DNA of 64,000 bases from Rubrivivax gelatinosus. GTDB lineage: Bacteria; Pseudomonadota; Gammaproteobacteria; Burkholderiales; Burkholderiaceae_C. The stretch covers positions 62,001-126,000 of the forward strand of contig NZ_SLXD01000003.1 of the NCBI RefSeq assembly GCF_004340905.1. Reading direction: 5' to 3'. The translations under genes were made by a program, and so were the position numbers. Below the pieces are notes generated by a model. It saw nothing but the letters and a program-made list of their open reading frames with translations. It ran no database searches and was not told the origin of the DNA. Below are positions 57,828 to 64,000 of the stretch, piece after piece. Position 1 is the stretch's first letter. Every line of letters begins with the position of its first letter.

Positions 57828-59168
57828 ATGGACGCTCAGGACTCCCTGTTCGCCGACGAGCCGCCGCCACCGCGGCAGTCCGCCGCGGCGCAACCCGGCG
57901 CGCCGCTGGCCGAGCGGCTGCGCCCGCGCACGCTGGCCGAGGTCATCGGCCAGCAGCACCTGCTGGGCCCTGGCCGGCCGCTGCGCGTGGCCTTCGAGAG
58001 CGGCCGCATCCCGTCGATGATCCTCTGGGGACCGCCGGGCGTCGGCAAGACGACGCTCGCGCGCCTGGTCGCCGGCACGGTCGATGCGCAGTTCCTGGTG
58101 CTCTCGGCGGTGCTGGCCGGCGTCAAGGACATCCGCGAGGCGGTCGAGCAGGCCAAGGATGCCCGCCGTCGCGGCCAGGCCACCATCGTCTTCGTCGACG
58201 AAGTGCACCGCTTCAACAAGGCGCAACAGGACGCCTTCCTGCCGCACGTCGAGTCGGGCCTGTTCACCTTCATCGGCGCGACGACCGAGAACCCGTCGTT
58301 CGAGGTCAACTCGGCGCTGCTCTCGCGCGCCACGGTGCATGTGCTGAAGCCCTTGGCCGACGAGGACCTGGGCACGCTGCTGGACCGCGCCCGCACGCTG
58401 CTGGGCGCGCCGCCGCTGACCGATGCCGCGCGCGCGCGCCTCGTCGCCCACGCCGACGGCGACGCGCGCCGGCTGCTCAACGCCTACGAGAACCTGGTCG
58501 CGACCGCCGGCGACGTGGCCGAACTCGACGAGGCCGCGCTGGAGCGTGCGCTCGGTGAACTGCTGCGCCGCTACGACAAGGGCGGCGACCAGTTCTTCGA
58601 CACGATCTCGGCGCTGCACAAGTCGGTGCGCGGCTCCGACCCCGACGCCGCGATCTACTGGCTCGCGCGCCTGCTCGACGGCGGCGCCGACCCGCGCTAC
58701 GCCGCCCGCCGCATCGTGCGCATGGCCGCCGAGGACATCGGCCTGGCCGATCCGCGCGCGCTGCGCCTGGCGCTCGACGCCGCCGAGGTCTACGAGCGCC
58801 TCGGTTCGCCCGAGGGCGAACTGGCGCTCGCCGAGGCCGTGGTCTATCTCGCGATCACGCCCAAGTCCAACGCCGTCTACAAGGCCTGGAACGAGGTGCG
58901 TGCGCTGGTGCGCAGCGACGTCAGCCGTCCGGTGCCGGACCATCTGCGCAACGCGCCGACCCAGCTGATGAAGTCGCTCGGCCATGGCCGCGACTACCGC
59001 TATGCCCACGACGAGCCCGAAGGCTACGCCGCGGGCGAGCGCTACCTGCCCGACGGCCTGGTCGGGCGGCGCTTCTACGCCCCCGCGGGCCGGGGCCTGG
59101 AGGCGCGCATCGCCGATCGCCTAGCAGAACTTCGTGCTTTGGACGATGCGGCGACTACCTCCGATTGA
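57828..59168 (+). CDS. rarA: Replication-associated recombination protein RarA (MgsA)
   Basis: A 446-residue clamp-loader-like AAA+ ATPase acting at stalled forks. Walker A is [15 protein letters not shown] (about 67-80), Walker [19 protein letters not shown], sensor 1 [20 protein letters not shown]. The C-terminal MgsA tetramerisation domain holds [22 protein letters not shown] and [16 protein letters not shown]-terminus includes an SLFADE clamp-binding-like peptide. Usually cotranscribed with ftsK-lolA. Confidence 0.95.
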   Translation: MDAQDSLFADEPPPPRQSAAAQPGAPLAERLRPRTLAEVIGQQHLLGPGRPLRVAFESGRIPSMILWGPPGVGKTTLARLVAGTVDAQFLVLSAVLAGVKDIREAVEQAKDARRRGQATIVFVDEVHRFNKAQQDAFLPHVESGLFTFIGATTENPSFEVNSALLSRATVHVLKPLADEDLGTLLDRARTLLGAPPLTDAARARLVAHADGDARRLLNAYENLVATAGDVAELDEAALERALGELLRRYDKGGDQFFDTISALHKSVRGSDPDAAIYWLARLLDGGADPRYAARRIVRMAAEDIGLADPRALRLALDAAEVYERLGSPEGELALAEAVVYLAITPKSNAVYKAWNEVRALVRSDVSRPVPDHLRNAPTQLMKSLGHGRDYRYAHDEPEGYAAGERYLPDGLVGRRFYAPAGRGLEARIADRLAELRALDDAATTSD

Positions 59169-59337
59169 TGCGAATTTTCGAGCGAGAATCGCGCCCTTGC
59201 GCGACGGCCGGCCGGCGTCGCCGGGGTCAGGGAACCTCGCTTTACATACAAATTGAGATGATCCGGCCGAGTTCTTGCTAGCTCTCGACACGGCGCGCGG
59301 GACGACCGCGCGGATCACCCCCGGAGACTCCCTTTCG

Positions 59338-60261
59338 ATGGAAACATTCTTCCAGCAGATCATCAACGGTCTGGTGCTCGGCAGCATGTACGCGCTGGTG
59401 GCGTTGGGCTATACGATGGTCTACGGCATCATCAATCTGATCAACTTCGCGCACGGCGAGGTGTTGATGGTGGGCGCGCTGACGAGCTGGACCGTCGTCA
59501 CCCTGCTGGCCGACTCGGGTCTGCCGGGCTGGGCGATGATGCTGATCTCGCTGCCCGTGGCGATCCTCATCTGCTCGACGCTGAACTTCACGATCGAGAA
59601 GCTGGCCTACAAGCCGCTTCGCAGCGCGCCCCGGCTGGCTCCGCTGATCACCGCGATGGGCATGAGTCTGCTGCTGCAGACCGTCGCGATGATCATCTGG
59701 AAGCCCAACCCCAAGCCTTATCCGCTGCTGCTGCCGACCGATCCGATCGACCTCGGCGGCCCGGTCATCACCGTCACGCAGTGCCTGATCCTGGGGCTCA
59801 CCGCGGTCATCCTGTCGTCGCTGATGTACCTGGTCAACCGCACCAAGCTCGGCCGCGCCATGCGCGCCACCGCCGAGAACCCGCGTGTCGCGACGCTGAT
59901 GGGCGTGCGCCCCGACATGGTGATCTCGGCCACCTTCATCATCGGCGCGACGCTGGCCGCCGTCGCCGGCGTGATGTGGGCCGCCAACTACGGCACGGTG
60001 CAGCACTCGATGGGCTTCCTGCCCGGCCTGAAGGCCTTCACGGCGGCGGTGCTGGGCGGCATCGGCAACCTCGCCGGCGCGGTGGTCGGCGGCCTGCTGC
60101 TGGGCCTCGTCGAAGCCATCGGCGCGGGCTACCTCGGTGACCTCACCGGCGGCGTGCTCGGCAGCCACTACGCCGACATCTTCGCCTTCGTCGCGCTGAT
60201 CCTCGTGCTCACGCTGCGTCCCGCCGGCCTGCTCGGCGAACGCGTCGCCGACCGCGCCTGA
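59338..60261 (+). CDS. livH: Branched-chain amino acid ABC permease LivH
   Basis: A 307-residue inner-membrane permease with about eight helices. Motifs: NGLVLGSMYALVALGYTMVYGIINLINFAHGE at the N-terminus and AVLGGIGNLAGAVVGGLLLGL near the C-terminus. First gene of livHMGF for uptake of leucine-type amino acids or related amides. Start ATG 59338 with GGAG upstream. The 169-bp leader contains an AT-rich patch (TTTACATACAAATTGAG near 59241) likely holding the promoter. No substrate-binding gene adjoins. Confidence 0.93.
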   Translation: METFFQQIINGLVLGSMYALVALGYTMVYGIINLINFAHGEVLMVGALTSWTVVTLLADSGLPGWAMMLISLPVAILICSTLNFTIEKLAYKPLRSAPRLAPLITAMGMSLLLQTVAMIIWKPNPKPYPLLLPTDPIDLGGPVITVTQCLILGLTAVILSSLMYLVNRTKLGRAMRATAENPRVATLMGVRPDMVISATFIIGATLAAVAGVMWAANYGTVQHSMGFLPGLKAFTAAVLGGIGNLAGAVVGGLLLGLVEAIGAGYLGDLTGGVLGSHYADIFAFVALILVLTLRPAGLLGERVADRA

Positions 60262-60278
60262 GTTCCGGGTCGATTCCC

Positions 60279-61370
60279 ATGAAGAACAAGCTCTTCCTAT
60301 TCATCATCGCCGCCCTGGCACTGCTGGCGCTGCCGCTGTTCGCGCAGCAGTTCGGCCAGGGCTGGGTGCGCATCCTCGCGCTGGCGCTGCTGTACGTGCT
60401 GCTGGCGCTGGGCCTGAACATCGTCGTCGGCTACGCCGGCCTGCTCGACCTGGGCTACGTCGCGTTCTACGCCGTCGGCGCCTACATGTACGCGCTGCTC
60501 GCGTCTCCGCACCTGACGGAGAACTTCGAGTGGATCGCCAGCGCCTTCCCCAACGGGCTGCACACGCCGATCTGGCTGGTCATCCCGTTGGCGGCGGGAT
60601 TGGCGGCACTGGCGGGCGTGCTGCTGGGCACGCCGGTGCTCAAGCTGCGCGGCGACTACCTGGCGATCGTCACGCTGGGCTTCGGCGAAATCATCCGGGT
60701 GTTCATGAACAACCTGGAGTACCCGGTGAACATCACCAACGGGCCGCGCGGGCTGGACCGCATCGACTCGATGAACCTGTTCGGCTTCGAGTTCGGCAAG
60801 GCGCTGACGATCGGCGACTTCACGATCCCGGCGGTCACGCTGTACTACTACCTGTTCCTGGCCCTGGTGATCTTCAGCGTGCTGATCAGCTACCGCCTGG
60901 AGCGCTCGCGCATCGGCCGCGCCTGGATGGCGATCCGCGAAGACGAGATCGCCGCCAAGGCGATGGGCATCAACACGCGCAACATGAAGCTGCTGGCCTT
61001 CGGCATGGGCGCCACCTTCGGCGGCGTCTCGGGCTCGATGTTCGCGTCGTTCCAGGGCTTCGTCTCGCCGGAGTCGTTCTCGCTGCAGGAGAGCGTGATG
61101 ATCGTCGCGATGATCGTGCTCGGCGGCCTGGGCCACATCCCCGGCGTCATCCTGGGCGCGGTGCTGCTGGCGGCGCTGCCCGAGGTGCTGCGTTACGTCG
61201 CCGGCCCGCTGCAGGAGATGACCGGCGGGCGGCTCGATGCCGCCATCCTGCGCCAGCTGCTGATCGCGCTGGCGATGATCTCCATCATGTTGCTGCGTCC
61301 GCGCGGCCTGTGGCCCTCGCCCGAACACGGCAAGGCCGCGCCGCGGCCGGTCACCAAGCTGATGCGCTGA
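60279..61370 (+). CDS. livM: Branched-chain amino acid ABC permease LivM
   Basis: A 363-residue permease with about nine to ten helices. Family marks: ALGLNIVVGYAGLLDLGYVAFYAVGAY, GDYLAIVTLGFGEIIRVFMNN and FGGVSGSMFASFQGFVSPESFSL, with GLGHIPGVILGAVLL near the end. It pairs with LivH to form the channel. It starts 17 bp after livH. Confidence 0.94.
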   Translation: MKNKLFLFIIAALALLALPLFAQQFGQGWVRILALALLYVLLALGLNIVVGYAGLLDLGYVAFYAVGAYMYALLASPHLTENFEWIASAFPNGLHTPIWLVIPLAAGLAALAGVLLGTPVLKLRGDYLAIVTLGFGEIIRVFMNNLEYPVNITNGPRGLDRIDSMNLFGFEFGKALTIGDFTIPAVTLYYYLFLALVIFSVLISYRLERSRIGRAWMAIREDEIAAKAMGINTRNMKLLAFGMGATFGGVSGSMFASFQGFVSPESFSLQESVMIVAMIVLGGLGHIPGVILGAVLLAALPEVLRYVAGPLQEMTGGRLDAAILRQLLIALAMISIMLLRPRGLWPSPEHGKAAPRPVTKLMR

Positions 61371-61388
61371 GAAGGGACGCGAAGCGAC

Positions 61389-62159
61389 ATGTCGGAAACG
61401 ATTCTCAAGGTTCAAGGCGTCTCCAAGCGCTTCGGCGGGCTGCAGGCCCTGTCGGACGTCGGCATCGAGATCCGCAAGGGCCAGGTCTACGGCCTCATCG
61501 GCCCCAACGGCGCCGGCAAGACGACGTTCTTCAACGTCATCACCGGCCTGTACATCCCCGACGCGGGCACGTTCGAGCTCGGGGGCGAGTCCTACAAGCC
61601 CAGCGCGGTGCACCTCGTCGCCAAGGCGGGCATCGCCCGCACCTTCCAGAACATCCGCCTCTTCGCCGAGATGACGGCGCTGGAGAACGTGATGGTCGGG
61701 CGCCACGTGCGCACGCGCTCGGGCCTGGGCGGCGCGGTGTTCCGCACCGCCGGCTTCAAGCGCGAGGAGGCCGAGATCGCCGCGCGTGCCAAGGAGCTGC
61801 TGGACTACGTCGGCATCGGCAAGTACGCCGAGTACAAGGCGCGCACGCTGTCCTACGGCGACCAGCGCCGGCTGGAGATCGCTCGCGCGCTGGCCACCGA
61901 CCCGAAGCTGATCGCGCTGGACGAGCCCGCCGCGGGCATGAACGCGACCGAGAAGGTCGTGCTGCGCGAGCTGATCGACCGCATCCGCCGCGACGGCCGC
62001 ACGATCCTGCTCATCGAGCACGACGTGAAGCTGGTCATGGGGCTGTGCGACCGCGTCACCGTGCTCGACTACGGCAAGCAGATCGCCGAGGGCACCCCGG
62101 CGGACGTGCAGAAGAACGAGAAGGTCATCGAGGCCTACCTGGGCGCGGGCGGACACTGA
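61389..62159 (+). CDS. livG: Branched-chain amino acid ABC ATP-binding protein LivG
   Basis: A 256-residue ATPase. Walker A GPNGAGKTTFFN (about 38-49), signature LSYGDQRRLEIARAL (about 152), Walker B LIALDEPAAGMN, and switch His in LLIEHDVKLVMGLCD. Typical LivG length. Starts 18 bp after livM with GAAGGGA as ribosome-binding site. Confidence 0.95.
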   Translation: MSETILKVQGVSKRFGGLQALSDVGIEIRKGQVYGLIGPNGAGKTTFFNVITGLYIPDAGTFELGGESYKPSAVHLVAKAGIARTFQNIRLFAEMTALENVMVGRHVRTRSGLGGAVFRTAGFKREEAEIAARAKELLDYVGIGKYAEYKARTLSYGDQRRLEIARALATDPKLIALDEPAAGMNATEKVVLRELIDRIRRDGRTILLIEHDVKLVMGLCDRVTVLDYGKQIAEGTPADVQKNEKVIEAYLGAGGH

Positions 62160-62161
62160 GC

Positions 62162-62878
62162 ATGAGCACCACGACGATGTTGAAGGTCACCGGCCTGAAG
62201 GTGGCCTACGGCGGCATCCAGGCCGTCAAGGGCGTGAACTTCGAGGTCCACCAGGGTGAACTGGTGAGCCTGATCGGCGCCAACGGCGCCGGCAAGACGA
62301 CGACGCTGAAGGCGGTGACCGGCACCCAGCCGGTGGCCGAGGGCACGATCGAATACCTGGGCCGCAGCATCCGCGGGCAGGGCGCCTGGGACCTGGTCAA
62401 GCAGGGCCTGGTGATGGTGCCCGAAGGCCGCGGCACCTTCACGCGCATGACGATCGTCGAGAACCTGCAGATGGGCGCCTTCATCCGCAACGACAACGAG
62501 ATCGACGCCGACATCGAGAAGGTGTTCGTGCTCTTCCCGCGCCTGAAGGAGCGCCGCAACCAGCTCGCCGGCACGATGTCCGGCGGCGAGCAGCAGATGC
62601 TCGCGATGGGCCGCGCGCTGATGGCGCGCCCCAAGGTGCTGCTGCTCGACGAGCCCTCGATGGGCCTGTCGCCGATCATGGTCGACAAGATCTTCGAGGT
62701 CGTCAACGACATCCACCAGCGCGGCACGACGGTGCTGCTGGTCGAGCAGAACGCCAGCCGCGCGCTCGGCCTGGCCAACCGCGGCTACGTGATGGATTCG
62801 GGCGAGATCACGATGACCGGCGATGCCAAGGCGCTGCTCAACGACCCGAAGGTGCGCGCCGCCTATCTCGGCGAGTGA
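62162..62878 (+). CDS. livF: Branched-chain amino acid ABC ATP-binding protein LivF
   Basis: A 238-residue ATPase, partner of LivG. Walker A IGANGAGKTTTLKA, signature MSGGEQQMLAMGRALM, Walker B LLLDEPSMGLSP, switch His replaced by Gln in LLVEQNASRAL as normal for LivF. Starts 2 bp after livG; followed by a strong terminator. Confidence 0.95.
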   Translation: MSTTTMLKVTGLKVAYGGIQAVKGVNFEVHQGELVSLIGANGAGKTTTLKAVTGTQPVAEGTIEYLGRSIRGQGAWDLVKQGLVMVPEGRGTFTRMTIVENLQMGAFIRNDNEIDADIEKVFVLFPRLKERRNQLAGTMSGGEQQMLAMGRALMARPKVLLLDEPSMGLSPIMVDKIFEVVNDIHQRGTTVLLVEQNASRALGLANRGYVMDSGEITMTGDAKALLNDPKVRAAYLGE

Positions 62879-62910
62879 TGCCCTCCGGCGCCGCGAGGCG
62901 TCGGCTGACG

Positions 62911-62942
62911 GACGAGGCCGCCTTCGGGCGGCCTCGTCGTTT
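62911..62942. terminator. Bidirectional terminator after livF
   Basis: 12-bp perfect stem GACGAGGCCGCC/GGCGGCCTCGTC with a TTCG tetraloop, followed by GTTT on the plus strand. It also lies 8 bp beyond the stop of the convergent receptor gene. Confidence 0.85.
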
Positions 62943-62949
62943 GCGGCGT

Positions 62950-63921
62950 TCAGTCGACCTGGGCGCCCGACAGCTTGACGACCTTCTGGTACTTGGCCAG
63001 CTCGGTCTTGACGAAGGCCGCGAACTGTTCGGGCGTCGTCGGCGCCGGCTCGATCATCAGCGTCGCCATGCGCGACTTCAGCTCCGGCGTCGCCAGCGCG
63101 TCGGTGAAGGCCTTGTTCAGCCGCAGCGTGGTGTCCTGCGGCAGGCGGGCCGGGCCGAAGAGGCCGAACCAGGTGCTGATGTCGAAGCCCGGCAGGCCGG
63201 CCTCGATGGCCGTCGGCAGCTCGGGCATCGCGCTTGCGCGGCGCGCCGTCGTCACCGCCAGCGCCTTCAGCTTGCCGTTGCGGATGTTGCCCGAGGCCGC
63301 GGCCAGGTTGTCGATGTTGAAGTCGACCTGGCCGCCCAGTAGCGCGAGCTGCGCCGGCGCCGCGCCGCCGTAGGGAATGTGCACGGCGTAGATGCGGGCC
63401 AGGGACTTGAGCATCTCGCCGGCGAGGTGGCCGGCGCTGCCGTTGCCGCCCGAGCCGTAGTTCAGCTTGCCGGGGTTGCGCCGGGCGTAGGCCAGGAAGT
63501 CAGTCAGCGTGGCGATCTTCAGCCGCGCCGCGGTCCCGGCGTTCATCACCAGGACGTTGGGCACCTGGGCCACGAGCGTGATGGGCGTGAAGTCGCGCAC
63601 CGGGTCGTAAGGCAGCTTCGCGAACAGCCAGGGATTGATGGCGTGCGTGGCGACCGCGCCCATCACGATCGTGTGGCCGTCGGGCGCGCTGCGGGCCACG
63701 TAGTCGGCGCCGAGGTTGCCGCCGGCGCCGGGTTTGTTCTCGACGACGACCAGCCCCAGGCCGTCCCTGGCGCGTTCGGCCAGCGCGCGCGCGACGGTGT
63801 CCAGCGGGCCGCCGGGCGGGTAGGGCACGACGAGGCGGATCGGGCGGTTGTCGGCGGCGAACGCCGGGGCGCCGGTGGCGGCCAGCGCGCCGGCCGCGAG
63901 CAGGTGGCGGCGGGAGATCAT
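62950..63921 (-). CDS. Bug-family (TctC-like) solute-binding protein
   Basis: A 323-residue periplasmic receptor. Signal peptide about 1-22 with a Tat-like SRRHLL start, ending AFA. The Bug fold shows RPIRLVVPYPPGGPLDTVARAL, VVVENKPGAGGNLGADYVAR, LNYGSGGNGSAGHLAGEM and AVTTARRASAMPELPTAIEAG. Bug proteins bind carboxylates and other small molecules and are highly amplified in Burkholderiales. Start overlaps the stop of the upstream gene by 4 bp (ATGA), so the ligand may relate to that enzyme's pathway. Confidence 0.93.
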   Translation of the reverse strand: MISRRHLLAAGALAATGAPAFAADNRPIRLVVPYPPGGPLDTVARALAERARDGLGLVVVENKPGAGGNLGADYVARSAPDGHTIVMGAVATHAINPWLFAKLPYDPVRDFTPITLVAQVPNVLVMNAGTAARLKIATLTDFLAYARRNPGKLNYGSGGNGSAGHLAGEMLKSLARIYAVHIPYGGAAPAQLALLGGQVDFNIDNLAAASGNIRNGKLKALAVTTARRASAMPELPTAIEAGLPGFDISTWFGLFGPARLPQDTTLRLNKAFTDALATPELKSRMATLMIEPAPTTPEQFAAFVKTELAKYQKVVKLSGAQVD

Positions 63922-64000
63922 CGGGCGGTCGGGCCGTGTTTGTCGGCCTCCGAGGTGAAGGAGTCGGCGTAGAACTCGTCGGCCGGCAGGCCGCAGCGGG
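63918..64000 (-). CDS. C-terminal fragment, probable 2Fe-2S/FAD oxidoreductase
   Basis: Only the last 26 codons are in the window, reading CGLPADEFYADSFTSEADK then HGPTAR. This ending resembles the C-terminus of ferredoxin-NAD(P)H reductase-type proteins annotated as CDP-6-deoxy-delta-3,4-glucoseen reductase or dioxygenase reductase. The assignment rests on a short recalled pattern. It is coupled to the Bug receptor gene by a 4-bp overlap. Confidence 0.5.
   Translation of the reverse strand, partial: RCGLPADEFYADSFTSEADKHGPTAR

Overview
The window is about 70% GC and densely packed with genes. No rRNA genes, prophage, insertion sequence or CRISPR array was seen. Gene content points to a Burkholderiales betaproteobacterium, probably of the Rubrivivax/Leptothrix/Roseateles type: a Bug-type solute receptor, a TonB-ExbB-ExbD-ExbD-TPR cluster, an imuA/imuB mutagenesis locus under a LexA box, livHMGF, an Entner-Doudoroff edd-eda pair, and several chemoreceptors. 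The genus is inferred from gene content, not from a marker gene.

Layout. 1-4.7 kb: a predicted peptide-ligase cluster, with a fused ATP-grasp/alpha-E protein (cut by the window edge), a cytosolic transglutaminase, and separate ATP-grasp and alpha-E genes. The alpha-E gene has a duplicated, synonymously diverged 5' end. 4.7-9.8 kb (minus): MltB-like transglycosylase, then a coupled MoxR, DUF58 and membrane transglutaminase operon. 9.8-12 kb: deacetylase-family protein and MscS channel. 12-15.5 kb (minus): MalT-like LuxR regulator and a hemerythrin protein. 15.8-17.5 kb: a three-lipoprotein CsgG/DUF4810/DUF799 operon followed by hairpin repeats. 17.6-19.8 kb: pdxH, a MobA-like protein and a ChaC-like protein whose 3' ends overlap. 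19.8-22.3 kb: edd-eda behind a HexR-like operator. 22.3-26.5 kb (minus): gloA, an SDR enzyme, an Aer-like chemoreceptor, a metallo-beta-lactamase-fold hydrolase. 26.5-30.4 kb (minus): TPR protein and the TonB energy-transduction operon. 31-36.7 kb: two chemoreceptors flanking a BCCT transporter and a MarC protein, then tRNA-Ala(CGC).

36.9-46.9 kb: aldo/keto reductase, a ThiS/MoaD-like protein with an Asp-box repeat protein, YchJ, an HSL-type esterase, an LplT-like transporter fused to what looks like a dead acyltransferase domain, then imuA and imuB separated by a DUF3224 remnant and a SnoaL-like gene, and a carboxylesterase. 47-57 kb: trpS, purN, an RsmB-type methyltransferase, a desaturase, rpmG-rpmB, trxB, a Crp/Fnr regulator, ftsK, lolA. 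57-64 kb: cheW, rarA, livHMGF, a Bug receptor and the tail of a reductase-like gene.

How parts fit together. The first 9 kb holds two separate transglutaminase-fold systems, one cytosolic and ATP-grasp-linked, the other membrane-bound with a MoxR ATPase. The three chemoreceptors and one CheW would feed a chemotaxis core encoded elsewhere. Two near-identical layouts of a roughly 85-bp GC-rich repeat sit directly downstream of exbD and trpS and look like a dispersed terminator-type element. The strongest anomalies are the recoded start duplication of the alpha-E gene, the degenerate PlsC-like tail on the transporter, and the broken DUF3224 gene lodged between imuA and imuB.
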